From Lysobacter sp. Root690 (lineage in GTDB: Bacteria; Pseudomonadota; Gammaproteobacteria; Xanthomonadales; Xanthomonadaceae), in the NCBI RefSeq assembly GCF_001427785.1, contig NZ_LMHM01000013.1, positions 504,745-542,393 of the forward strand: a DNA stretch of 37,649 nucleotides, given 5' to 3'. Below the pieces are notes generated by a model that saw only the letters and a program-made list of their open reading frames with translations, did no database searches and was not told the DNA's origin. Positions 8,118 through 15,944 of the stretch are shown piece by piece (position 1 is the stretch's first letter; every line of letters begins with the position of its first letter). A program made the translations under genes and the position numbers.

Positions 8118-10163
8118 ATGCTGCGGACCATGTTACGCCTCCTGATGCTGTTGTCGCTGCCCGCCTTGTGGGCGGCGCCGACCCATGCTGAAGCGTACAC
8201 ACTGAACGCCAGGATTCAGCGCGTCGCGACCGCGGTGGTGACGCTGGAGCAGGTCAAAGTGCGCCTGTCCTGGCCCGCGCGGGCCGAGCACGGCGAACTG
8301 GAATTGCAGGCCGGGCACATCCAGGCGCCGGATCTGGGCTATCGCTTCCGCGATGTGGTCTGGCGTTGCCCGCTGCAGCGCGACGGCCGCGGCGGCTGGC
8401 GCTGCGACGGAGAGTTGCGCGGCGCCGGCGGCAAGCCCTTTCGGCTGGCGCTGGACCTCGGCGTGGCCAGCACCGATCTGCGCTTGAGCCAGGGCGCCGC
8501 CGCGCTGGCCTTGCAGCGCGCGGCCGCCAGTCCCGATCTGACCCGGATCGACCTGACCCGCGTGCCGCTGGCCTGGGCCCAGGCGCTGGTCTCGCAGGCG
8601 TGGCCGGCCGGACGGATCAAGGCCGGCACGCTCGACGGCCGGCTCGACATCGCCGCGCCGCAACACAAACCGTTGAGCATCACCGGTCCGCTGCGCCTGC
8701 AAGGCGGCGCGCTCGACACGCCCGACGGATTGATCGCGGCCGAGAACCTCGGCGCGCAGCTGAACCTTTCAGCTCAGCTCGACCGTGCCGATACGGTCGC
8801 GATTGACGGACAGGTGCAAGGCGGCGAGCTGCTGTTCGGCAACGCCTACGTTTCATTGCACAAACGAGCGGTCGACTTGCGTGTGCAGGCCGAGCAGCGC
8901 GAAGGCGAGGGCTGGCGACTGCCGCAATTGATGTGGCGCGACGACGGCATCCTCGCGCTCGAAGGCAGCGCCGCGTTGACGCCGGACGCGAGTCTGGCCG
9001 CGCTCGATCTGGACCTGCGCAGCGCCGACCTCGCGCCGCTGCGCGACGGCTATCTGTCGGGTTTCCTAGGTCTCGCCGGCCTGGGGCAATTGGAGCTTTC
9101 CGGCGCGGCGCAGGCGCGCGTGCGCATGAGCGGCGACGAATTGCAGCTGGCCGAAGCCAGCCTGCAACAGGTGTCGACGAAGGACCCGCAGGGCCGGTTC
9201 CGCTTCGACGGTCTCGATGGCCAGGTGCGCTATTCGGCCGATGCGCCGGTCGCCAGCGAACTGGGCTGGCGCGGCGGCGCGCTGTACGGTCTGGAATTCG
9301 GCGCGGTGACCTTGCCGTTCTCCAGCGGTGGCGGCGAACTGCGGCTGCTGCGCGCGGTGAATTTTCCGATGCTCGGCGGCCGCGCCGGTTTCGACGGCTT
9401 GCGGCTGCGCCCGCCCGCGGGCGGCAAGGGTCTGGACGTGCGGTTCGGCCTCAATCTCGACCGCCTCGATGTGGGCCAATTGTCCAAGGCGCTGGACTGG
9501 CCGGCGTTCACCGGCGAACTCAGCGGGCGCATTCCGCAAGCGCATTACGCCGACGATCGGCTCGAACTCGATGGCGGCCTGACCATGCAGTTGTTCGGCG
9601 GCACCGTGGCGGTGTCGTCGCTGGCGATGGAGCGCCCGTTCGGGGTCGCGCCGACCCTGAGTTCGGACCTGGCGCTGGAAAATCTCGATCTGGAATCGCT
9701 GACCGGCGTGTTCGGTTTCGGCAGCATCACCGGGCGCTTGTACGGACGCATCGATCAAGTACGTCTGGTCGACTGGCAGCCGACCGCGTTCAACGCCGAA
9801 CTGCACACGCGCAAGACCCCGGGCGTGCGCCAACGGATCAGCCAGCGCGCGGTGCAGGACTTGTCCAGCGTCGGCGATTCGTCCTTCGTCGGCAGCCTGC
9901 AGGATCGGCTGATCGGCTTTTTCGACGACTTCGGTTACGCCCGCATCGGCATCGCCTGCCGCCTGGCCGACGAGGTCTGCCACATGGACGGCCTGGGCCC
10001 GGCCAAGGCCGCGCCCGACGGCAGCCGCGGCTTCACCATCGTGCAGGGCTCGGGCGTGCCGCACCTGGACGTGGTCGGCTACAACCGCCGGGTCGACTGG
10101 GCGACCTTGCTCGAGCGCATGGAGGCGGTCAGCAAGGGCGAGGTGAAGCCGGTGGTGCAATAG
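8118..10163 (+). CDS. ydbH: YdbH-like AsmA-fold protein, probable phospholipid transport to the outer membrane
   Basis: A 681-aa protein with an N-terminal signal peptide or anchor (MLRTMLRLLMLLSLPALWA), then a long repetitive beta-strand region. AsmA-like proteins of this class (TamB, YhdP, YdbH) form grooved beta rods spanning the periplasm and move phospholipids to the outer membrane. The C-terminal part shows the typical string LENLDLESLTGVFGFGSITG followed by GRIDQVRLVDWQP. It is shorter than E. coli YdbH (about 880 aa). The assignment is supported by the YdbL-domain gene directly downstream, which matches the E. coli ydbH-ynbE-ydbL order. The function here is inferred from family and context. 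Confidence 0.8.
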   Translation: MLRTMLRLLMLLSLPALWAAPTHAEAYTLNARIQRVATAVVTLEQVKVRLSWPARAEHGELELQAGHIQAPDLGYRFRDVVWRCPLQRDGRGGWRCDGELRGAGGKPFRLALDLGVASTDLRLSQGAAALALQRAAASPDLTRIDLTRVPLAWAQALVSQAWPAGRIKAGTLDGRLDIAAPQHKPLSITGPLRLQGGALDTPDGLIAAENLGAQLNLSAQLDRADTVAIDGQVQGGELLFGNAYVSLHKRAVDLRVQAEQREGEGWRLPQLMWRDDGILALEGSAALTPDASLAALDLDLRSADLAPLRDGYLSGFLGLAGLGQLELSGAAQARVRMSGDELQLAEASLQQVSTKDPQGRFRFDGLDGQVRYSADAPVASELGWRGGALYGLEFGAVTLPFSSGGGELRLLRAVNFPMLGGRAGFDGLRLRPPAGGKGLDVRFGLNLDRLDVGQLSKALDWPAFTGELSGRIPQAHYADDRLELDGGLTMQLFGGTVAVSSLAMERPFGVAPTLSSDLALENLDLESLTGVFGFGSITGRLYGRIDQVRLVDWQPTAFNAELHTRKTPGVRQRISQRAVQDLSSVGDSSFVGSLQDRLIGFFDDFGYARIGIACRLADEVCHMDGLGPAKAAPDGSRGFTIVQGSGVPHLDVVGYNRRVDWATLLERMEAVSKGEVKPVVQ

Positions 10164-10285
10164 CCTTGTCGTTCAACAGCGCCGTGGTTCAATAGGCGCC
10201 GTGCTTCAACAAACGTCGTTCGATCAACCCCCGCCCGGACCCGGCGGAACCCGCGCAGGACGCGCACAACCAGAAGGATTCGCTC

Positions 10286-10924
10286 ATGCGCCGTTGGATG
10301 GGAATACCGGTCGCCGCCGTGATGTTGACGGCGTGCGTGACCATCAATGTCTATTTCCCGGCCGCCGAGGCCAAGGAAGCGGCCAAGGAGTTCGTCGAGA
10401 AGGTCATCGGCGATCAAGCCCCCGCGGCCACGCCGCAGGCCCAGCCCAGCGACGGTGGCAAGCCCGGCGGCAGTGCCTCGGTATCGCGCCCGGGTCTCGA
10501 ATGGGGCCAACTGGCCAGCCGCATCGACTGGCTGTCGCTGGCCGGCATCGGCAGCGCCCATGCGCAGTCGCCGGACATCTCGATCAAGACCCCGGCGATC
10601 CAGGCGATCCAGTCGCGCATGGCGCAGCGCTTCGACAGCCAGTTGCGCGCGCATTTCGATTCCGGCGCGCTCGGTTTCGCCAGCAACGGCACGGTCGCGG
10701 TGCGCGACGCCTCGAAGATCCCGCTGTCCGACCGGGTCGGCGTCAACCAGGCCGTGGCCGACCAGGGCCGCGATTCGGCCGCGGTCTACCGCGAGATCGC
10801 GGTCGCCAACAACCACCCCGAATGGGAAGCGCAGATCCGCCAGGTGTTCGCGCGCCAGTGGGTCGACAGCGCCAAGGGCGGCTGGTGGTATCAGGATGCC
10901 GGCGGCGGTTGGAAGCAGAAGTGA
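10286..10924 (+). CDS. ydbL: Lipoprotein with C-terminal YdbL (DUF1318) domain
   Basis: A 212-aa protein. The N-terminus has a lipoprotein signal with lipobox LTAC (Cys17 modified), followed by VTINVYFPAAEAKEAAKEF. The C-terminal half resembles YdbL: IRQVFARQWVDSAKGGWWYQ followed by GGGWKQK. In E. coli, YnbE (outer-membrane lipoprotein) and YdbL (periplasmic chaperone) are separate partners of YdbH. No separate ynbE lies in the 122 nt before this gene, so this protein may join a YnbE-like lipidated strand to YdbL. AGAAGGA about 10 nt before the ATG is a good ribosome-binding site. A strong terminator follows. Confidence 0.8.
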   Translation: MRRWMGIPVAAVMLTACVTINVYFPAAEAKEAAKEFVEKVIGDQAPAATPQAQPSDGGKPGGSASVSRPGLEWGQLASRIDWLSLAGIGSAHAQSPDISIKTPAIQAIQSRMAQRFDSQLRAHFDSGALGFASNGTVAVRDASKIPLSDRVGVNQAVADQGRDSAAVYREIAVANNHPEWEAQIRQVFARQWVDSAKGGWWYQDAGGGWKQK

Positions 10925-10928
10925 GTAG

Positions 10929-11088
10929 CCGGGATTAGGGATTCGGGATTAGGGATTGGCAAGAGCAAAAGCCCGCGCAAGCGGGCTTTTGCGTTCCTGA
11001 AGCCCGGGTGCGGGATCGCTATGGAGCCAGCCCGCGGCGGCGGTTTTTTAGCCCTTGCCAATCCCGAATCCCCAATCCCCAATCCCGG
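10929..11088. repeat. Inverted GGGATT heptamer arrays flanking the ydbL terminator
   Basis: The left arm (10929-10963) and right arm (11054-11088) are each 35 nt and are inverse complements except at 3 positions. Each carries four GGGATT units with a variable seventh base and a CCGG edge. The variant is GGGATT here, against GGGAATC in the rnc-era arrays. The terminator at 10965-10992 lies at the inner edge of the left arm. Confidence 0.85.
10965..10992 (+). terminator. Intrinsic terminator after ydbL
   Basis: GCAAAAGCCCGC (10965-10976) and GCGGGCTTTTGC (10981-10992) form a perfect 12-bp stem with a GCAA tetraloop. The A4/T4 at the stem base gives a bidirectional shape. Confidence 0.85.
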
Positions 11089-11091
11089 CCA

Positions 11092-11100
11092 TGCCACAAT
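11092..11100 (+). promoter_or_regulatory. Candidate extended -10 of rlmD
   Basis: TG-C-CACAAT is an extended -10 element (hexamer 4 of 6). Transcription would start near 11107, about 22 nt before the GTG start. No convincing -35 is seen; it lies directly after the heptamer array. Confidence 0.35.
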
Positions 11101-11128
11101 GCGCCCCCTTTGATTCCTGCCAGCAGCT

Positions 11129-12466
11129 GTGGCCCGCATCGATCAAACTCCCTTCGAGGCCGCCATCACCGGCCTCACTCACGATGGCCGTGGTGTCGCC
11201 CGGCGTCCGGACGGCAAGGCGGTGTTCGTCGCCGGCGCGCTGCCCGGCGAACGGGTCATGGCCAAGCAGACTTCGCGTTCGCGCAGCTTCGATGAAGCGG
11301 TGACGCTGGAGGTGCTCGAAGCCGCGGCCGATCGCGTCGCTCCGCGTTGCGCGCATTTCGGTGTGTGCGGCGGCTGCGCGCTGCAGCACATGGCCGAGGA
11401 TCGGCAGATCCTCGCCAAGCAGAACGTGCTGATGGAAAACTTCGAACGCATCGGCCATGTCGCGCCCGAGCGGATCCTGCCGGCGCTGACCGATTCGGCC
11501 TGGGGCTATCGCCGCAAGGGCCGGTTCTCGGTGCGCCGGGTCGAGAAGAAGGACAAGACCCTGGTCGGGTTCCGCGAAACCGATCCGCGCTTCGTCGCCG
11601 AGATCGCGCGCTGCGAAACGGTGATCCCCGAAGTCGGCGATGCGATCGGCGCGCTCGCGCAGCTGATCGACGGCCTGCAGGCGCGCCGCGAAATTCCGCA
11701 GGTCGAGTTCATCGGCGGCGACCGCATGCATGGCGACAACGCGCACGGCGGCATCGCCTTGACCTTCCGCCATCTGTCGCCGCTGTCGCAATCCGATCGC
11801 GACGCGATCGTCGCCTTCGCCCAGCAGCACGAGTTCGCGGTATTCCTGCAGCCCGGCGGGATCGAGAGCGTGCATCCGCTGTGGCCGGCCGATCCCAGGC
11901 TCGCGTTTACCCTGCCGCAGTGGAATCTGGAACTGAAGTTCCGTCCGCTCGATTTCATCCAGGTCAACGCCGGCCTCAACGGCCACATGATCCAGCACGC
12001 GATCGATCTGCTGCAGCCGCAGCCGGAGGATCGGGTGCTCGATCTGTTCGCCGGCCTGGGCAATTTCACCTTGCCGCTGGCGCGCAGCGTGCGCGAAGTG
12101 GTCGGCGTGGAAGGCGAGGCCGGGCTGGTCCAGCGCGCGCGCGAAAACGCCGAGCACAACGGCCTGGGCAACGCCAAGTTCTATGCCGCCGATCTGGCCA
12201 AGGACCTCAGCGGCGAGCCGTGGATGCGCGAAGGCTTCGATCGCCTGTTGCTCGATCCGCCGCGTTCGGGCGCCGATTTCGTCCTGACCCAACTGCCGCT
12301 CAAGCAGTTCAAGCGCATCGTGTATGTGAGCTGCCATCCGGCGTCGTTGGCGCGCGATGCGGGCTATCTGGTGCGTGAGAAGGGCTGGAAACTGCGCGCG
12401 GCCGGGGTGATGGACATGTTTCCGCATACCGCGCATGTGGAATCGATTGCGATGTTTGAGCGCTGA
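11129..12466 (+). CDS. rlmD: 23S rRNA (uracil-1939-C5)-methyltransferase RlmD
   Basis: SAM-dependent methyltransferase for U1939 of 23S rRNA. The product is 445 aa. An N-terminal TRAM RNA-binding domain (about 5-62) is followed by the iron-sulfur cluster ligands Cys74, Cys80, Cys83 (CAHFGVCGGC) and Cys162 (RCETVIP). The SAM-binding motif is DLFAGLGNFTLPLA; motif DPPRSGAD follows, and catalytic Cys402 is in YVSCHPASLARD. The start is a GTG; the ATG codons further in lie inside the TRAM domain. No good ribosome-binding site is visible, so a short leader from the proposed promoter at 11092 may matter. Confidence 0.95.
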   Translation: MARIDQTPFEAAITGLTHDGRGVARRPDGKAVFVAGALPGERVMAKQTSRSRSFDEAVTLEVLEAAADRVAPRCAHFGVCGGCALQHMAEDRQILAKQNVLMENFERIGHVAPERILPALTDSAWGYRRKGRFSVRRVEKKDKTLVGFRETDPRFVAEIARCETVIPEVGDAIGALAQLIDGLQARREIPQVEFIGGDRMHGDNAHGGIALTFRHLSPLSQSDRDAIVAFAQQHEFAVFLQPGGIESVHPLWPADPRLAFTLPQWNLELKFRPLDFIQVNAGLNGHMIQHAIDLLQPQPEDRVLDLFAGLGNFTLPLARSVREVVGVEGEAGLVQRARENAEHNGLGNAKFYAADLAKDLSGEPWMREGFDRLLLDPPRSGADFVLTQLPLKQFKRIVYVSCHPASLARDAGYLVREKGWKLRAAGVMDMFPHTAHVESIAMFER

Positions 12467-12547
12467 GATGAGCTGAGGCGCGGTTGCGCTTGGTTAGCGC
12501 GGGGTAACCGGGTACTGCGGTCTTGCTCGGTTTCACCATAGTCGTTG

Positions 12548-12650
12548 GTTCGCGGTCGCAGCTTGCGCAGCTCCTACAGGGGCAGCCGTTGCCGACGCGG
12601 CGATCGTTGGGATTCCGACTGTAGGAGCTGCGCGAGCTGCGACCGCGCAC
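12548..12650. repeat. Head-to-head pair of GTAG REP elements
   Basis: Bases 12548-12579 (- orientation) and 12619-12650 (+ orientation) are 32-nt REP copies matching at 30 of 32 after inversion, 39 nt apart. They use the GCTGC subtype (GTAGGAGCTGCGC) rather than the GCGGC subtype at 7235. Together they form a bipartite palindromic element between convergent rlmD and the following minus-strand gene. The rest of 12467-12724 shows no gene. Confidence 0.75.
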
Positions 12651-12724
12651 TCGCCCGGCCCGTCGAAACTCACGGATTCAATGAGGCGACGCAGCCGACG
12701 CACGCCGCGCGGATCCCTCGCGAC

Positions 12725-13348
12725 TCAACGTTCCAACAACGACCAAACGCTTCCATTCAATTGGAAACGCTGCGTCGCCGAAGGCTCGCTGCCGTCGGGC
12801 AAGCGCAGCCGCACCTCGCATTCCACCGCGCCGCTATCGTCATCGAGCTCGCACGAATTCATCGCGCTCACCGTCGCTTCGGCGGCGGCGCGTTCGAATT
12901 CGGCCTTGCGCGCGGGGTCTTGCTGCCGCGCGCCTTCTTCGCCCAGACGCTGACGGATCAGGCCTTGCGCTTCGGCCAGGCTCGGCGCCGGTATCGCGGC
13001 TTCGACGCTGTTCGCCAGCGTCCAGGTCGCGCCGTCATGGCCAAACCGGTACGCCTGATAGCCGCGGCGCATGCCCGCATCGACACCCACGATGCAGGCG
13101 ACGAAGACGGCATCGACGCGTTGGCAACCTTGCACGGCGTCGATCTTCATCGCCGCGAGCAGCGAGGCCGAGACCAGCGACGGCGGCGCGGATTTCGCGC
13201 GGACGTCGGCTTCCAGCGCGCGCCGATACGCCGCGTTGGCTTGTTCGACATCGGGCATCGCGTCGGCGGCGAACGCGGCGCCGGCCGCGCCGAGCAGGGC
13301 GATGGCCAGCGCACTCGGAAACAACACTGCGGAAAACGGGCGCTTCAT
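12725..13348 (-). CDS. Exported protein of unknown function
   Basis: I do not recognise the family. The 207-aa product has a clear Sec signal peptide (about 1-28, GAAGAAFA before ADAMP). The mature part has four cysteines (GCQRVDAVFVAC and SCELDDDSGAVEC), which could form disulfides in the periplasm. The last 45 residues look like a small beta-rich domain (AVECEVRLRLPDG, QRFQLNGSVWSLLER). AAGG about 8 nt before the ATG could be the ribosome-binding site. It is convergent with rlmD and divergent from the CYTH gene. Confidence 0.75.
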   Translation of the reverse strand: MKRPFSAVLFPSALAIALLGAAGAAFAADAMPDVEQANAAYRRALEADVRAKSAPPSLVSASLLAAMKIDAVQGCQRVDAVFVACIVGVDAGMRRGYQAYRFGHDGATWTLANSVEAAIPAPSLAEAQGLIRQRLGEEGARQQDPARKAEFERAAAEATVSAMNSCELDDDSGAVECEVRLRLPDGSEPSATQRFQLNGSVWSLLER

Positions 13349-13430
13349 GGCGGCCTTGCCGATTCGGCGAATTCGCGCGCGCTGCGCGGGGCGCGCATTC
13401 TACAGGCGCGACTGCATCCGGCGTCTGGGC

Positions 13431-13436
13431 CATAAT
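13431..13436 (+). promoter_or_regulatory. Candidate -10 box of the CYTH gene, predicted leaderless
   Basis: CATAAT matches the -10 consensus at 5 of 6 and is only 5 nt from the ATG at 13442. No clear -35 is found at the right distance and no ribosome-binding site fits, so a leaderless transcript is possible but weakly supported. Confidence 0.35.
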
Positions 13437-13441
13437 GGCGC

Positions 13442-13969
13442 ATGGGCATCGAAATCGAACGCAAATTCCTGGTCGTTGGCGACGGTTGGCGCGCGCAGGC
13501 GCAGAAGGTCGTGCCGATGGCGCAGGGCTATCTCAACGATCTGGCGGCGATGGACGCGGGCGGCGACGGCCGCGCGGCGATGAAGGCGTCGGTGCGCGTG
13601 CGCATCGCCGGCGACGAGGCCTTTCTCAATCTGAAATCGCGCGAGCTCGGCCACACCCGCCAGGAGTTCGACTATCCGATCCCGGTCGCGGATGCGCGCG
13701 ATCTGCTCGCGCTCAGCGTCGGTGGATTGGTCGACAAGCGCCGGCATTACGTCGAGCACCAGGGTCATCTGTGGGAAGTCGACGAATTCCTCGGCGACAA
13801 CGCCGGCCTGGTCGTGGCCGAGATCGAACTGGCCAGCGCCGATAGCGAATTCGCACGGCCTGATTGGGCCGGCGCCGAGGTCACCGATGCGGTGCGTTAC
13901 TACAACCTGGCGCTGGCGACCCGGCCGTATGCGCAATGGAGCCAGGCCGAGCGCGACGGCGCGGTTTGA
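13442..13969 (+). CDS. CYTH domain triphosphate tunnel phosphatase
   Basis: A 175-aa single-domain CYTH protein. The signature EIERK (4-8) begins the tunnel fold, and the charged strands follow in order: ASVRVRI, AFLNLKS, RQEFDYPI, DKRRHYV, WEVDEF and VAEIEL. These alternating basic and acidic residues bind a triphosphate and divalent metals. Bacterial members hydrolyse inorganic triphosphate or nucleotide triphosphates; the true substrate here cannot be read from sequence. No CHAD domain is attached. It stands alone, with 273 nt before nagZ. Confidence 0.9.
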   Translation: MGIEIERKFLVVGDGWRAQAQKVVPMAQGYLNDLAAMDAGGDGRAAMKASVRVRIAGDEAFLNLKSRELGHTRQEFDYPIPVADARDLLALSVGGLVDKRRHYVEHQGHLWEVDEFLGDNAGLVVAEIELASADSEFARPDWAGAEVTDAVRYYNLALATRPYAQWSQAERDGAV

Positions 13970-14170
13970 AGGCGTTGACCTAGTCGCGAGGTCGGTGTGG
14001 GCGAGCTTTCCGCCGCCGCGAGAATTTTTCCGATCGGGTGTGTTTATGTTCAGCGCCTCCGAGCCGAGAACGCCGGGGTAGAAGCACCGCGAATATTTCA
14101 CGTCGCGCACGGCGCCCTCGGGCCGCGACGGCGCCGGAACCGGCCTTCCGGCCGCCCGGGCCGGGCAGGG

Positions 14171-14199
14171 TGCCCCCGCCGCACCATCTGCGCGACAAT
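14171..14199 (+). promoter_or_regulatory. Candidate promoter of nagZ-hpt
   Basis: TGCCCC (14171-14176), a 17-bp spacer and GACAAT (14194-14199), similar to the era promoter. Transcription would start near 14206, leaving about 37 nt of leader that contains the ribosome-binding site CAGGAG (14231-14236). Confidence 0.4.
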
Positions 14200-14242
14200 G
14201 CACCCTGCGCATACCGCGCTGTTTCTCCCTCAGGAGTTCCGC

Positions 14243-15238
14243 ATGCTCGTGATCGGCGTCGCCGGTACCGAACTCACCGCGCAGGAACGCGACTGGCTGC
14301 AGCACGATGCCTGCGCCGGCGTGATCCTGTTCAGCCGCAACTTCGCGTCCAAGGCCCAGGTCGCTGAGCTGTCGGCCGCGATCCGCGCCGCCGCGCCGCG
14401 TCCGCAGTTGATCTGCGTCGACCAGGAAGGCGGGCGCGTGCAGCGCTTCCGCGAGGGCTACAGCGCCTTGCCGCCGCTGGAGGTGTTCGGCAAGCAGTAC
14501 GCGCACGACCCCGTCGGCGCGCTCAAGCTGGCCGAGGAACACGCGCAGCTGATGGCCGCCGAAGTGCAGGCCAGCGGCGTCGACCTGAGCTTCGCGCCGG
14601 TGGTCGACCTGGGCCGCGGCAATCTGGCGATCGGCAACCGCGCCTTCGATCCCGATCCGCAGGTCGTCGCCGAGTTCACCCGCGCCTACGTGCGCGGCAT
14701 GCACGCGCGCGGCATGGCCGCGACGATCAAGCATTTCCCCGGTCACGGCTCGGTCCTGGCCGACACCCACTTCAACGACGCGGTCGACCCGCGCACGCTG
14801 GAGGAATTGCGCGCGACCGACCTGATCCCGTTCGTCGCAGGCATCGAGGCCAAGGCCGACGCGGTGATGATGGCGCACGTGTCGTACCCGGCGGTCGCGC
14901 CGGAGCCGGCCGGGTATTCGCGCCGTTGGATCGAAGAAATCCTGCGCCGCGAGATGGGCTTCCGCGGCGTGGTCTTCAGCGACGACATCGGCATGGCCGC
15001 GGCGTTCTCGGTCGGCGGGATCAAGGCGCGCATCGACGCGCACCTGGATGCCGGTTGCGACGTCGTGCTGGTCTGTCATCCGCAGTTGGTAGAAGAGTCG
15101 CTGGCCGCGGTCGAAGGCCGCCGCCTCAACACCGCCGCGCTGCTGGGCCTGATCGGCCGCGGCGCGATGGGCTGGGACGGCCTGATCGCCGACAGCCATT
15201 ACGGCGAAACCCGCACCCGCTTGGAAGGATTGGCTTGA
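14243..15238 (+). CDS. nagZ: Beta-N-acetylhexosaminidase NagZ
   Basis: Cytoplasmic family 3 glycosidase that removes N-acetylglucosamine from anhydro-muropeptides during cell-wall recycling, a step that also shapes AmpC beta-lactamase induction in many bacteria. The product is 331 aa, the usual length. The signature KHFPGHGSVLADTH contains the catalytic histidine loop, and FSDDIGMAA contains the nucleophilic aspartate. The substrate-site motifs DQEGGRVQR and NRAFDPDP are present. The frame is open upstream, but the ATG at 14243 has the ribosome-binding site CAGGAG 6 nt before it and matches the family start. Its stop overlaps the hpt ATG by one base (TGATG). Confidence 0.95.
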   Translation: MLVIGVAGTELTAQERDWLQHDACAGVILFSRNFASKAQVAELSAAIRAAAPRPQLICVDQEGGRVQRFREGYSALPPLEVFGKQYAHDPVGALKLAEEHAQLMAAEVQASGVDLSFAPVVDLGRGNLAIGNRAFDPDPQVVAEFTRAYVRGMHARGMAATIKHFPGHGSVLADTHFNDAVDPRTLEELRATDLIPFVAGIEAKADAVMMAHVSYPAVAPEPAGYSRRWIEEILRREMGFRGVVFSDDIGMAAAFSVGGIKARIDAHLDAGCDVVLVCHPQLVEESLAAVEGRRLNTAALLGLIGRGAMGWDGLIADSHYGETRTRLEGLA

Positions 15239-15804
15239 TGAACGTGAAACACGAGTCCGGGCACGACCTGGCCCAGGCGCTGGAAAACGCCGATCTGATT
15301 TTCGATCGGCGCACCCTGGAGCGCGAGATCGCGCGCATGGCGGTGAAGATCCGCAGCGACTACGCCGGCAGCCGTCCGGTCTACCTGACGATCATGCACG
15401 GCGGCATGCCGTTCGCCGCGCAACTGGCGATGGAACTGGGCGAGCGCGGGCTGGATCTGGAATTCGATTACCTGCACGCCACCCGCTACCGCGGCGCGAC
15501 CACCGGCGCCGACCTGGTCTGGAAGCATCGCCCGGCGACCCCGCTGCGCGGCCGTCGCGTGTTGCTCGCCGACGACATCCTCGACGAAGGCCACACCCTG
15601 CACGGCATCCGCGAATGGTGCCGCGAACAGGGCGCGATCGAAGTCCGCATCGCCGCGCTCGCGGTCAAGGCCCACGACCGCTGCGTCGAAGGCGTATGCG
15701 CCGACTACATCGGCGTGGAAGTGCCCGACCGCTACGTGTTCGGCTACGGCATGGATTACCACGAGCAGGGCCGCAACCTGCCGGCGATCTATGCCTTGAA
15801 GTGA
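15238..15804 (+). CDS. hpt: Hypoxanthine-guanine phosphoribosyltransferase
   Basis: Transfers phosphoribose from PRPP to hypoxanthine or guanine, giving IMP or GMP. The product is 188 aa. The PRPP-binding motif is VLLADDILDEGHTL, a xanthomonad-like variant of the usual VEDIIDTGRTL. The early LTIMHGGMPFAAQLA segment and the C-terminal DYIGVEVPDRYVFGYGMDY region are typical of the family. The ATG overlaps the nagZ stop, and GGAAGGA upstream is a good ribosome-binding site. The next gene releases hypoxanthine or adenine from methylthio-nucleosides, so the two fit one purine-salvage route. Confidence 0.92.
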   Translation: MNVKHESGHDLAQALENADLIFDRRTLEREIARMAVKIRSDYAGSRPVYLTIMHGGMPFAAQLAMELGERGLDLEFDYLHATRYRGATTGADLVWKHRPATPLRGRRVLLADDILDEGHTLHGIREWCREQGAIEVRIAALAVKAHDRCVEGVCADYIGVEVPDRYVFGYGMDYHEQGRNLPAIYALK

Positions 15805-15944
15805 GGCCGCAGCGGGGCGCGGGAAGCGGCGAATCGAAGTGCGTCAAGGCCCGATAAGCTCGCATCGCCACAACGCCCCGCGTACTCGACTATTTCCTCA
15901 CTCCTCTCAACTCATTCCTGTTTCTCATCCCCGGACTTCCCGCA

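Noticed and set aside
13970-14242. A gene between the CYTH gene and nagZ
   Set aside because: The open frames lack a ribosome-binding site and similarity; the interval ends in the nagZ promoter and leader. GC-rich hairpin-like sequence near 14140-14180 is not clearly a terminator.
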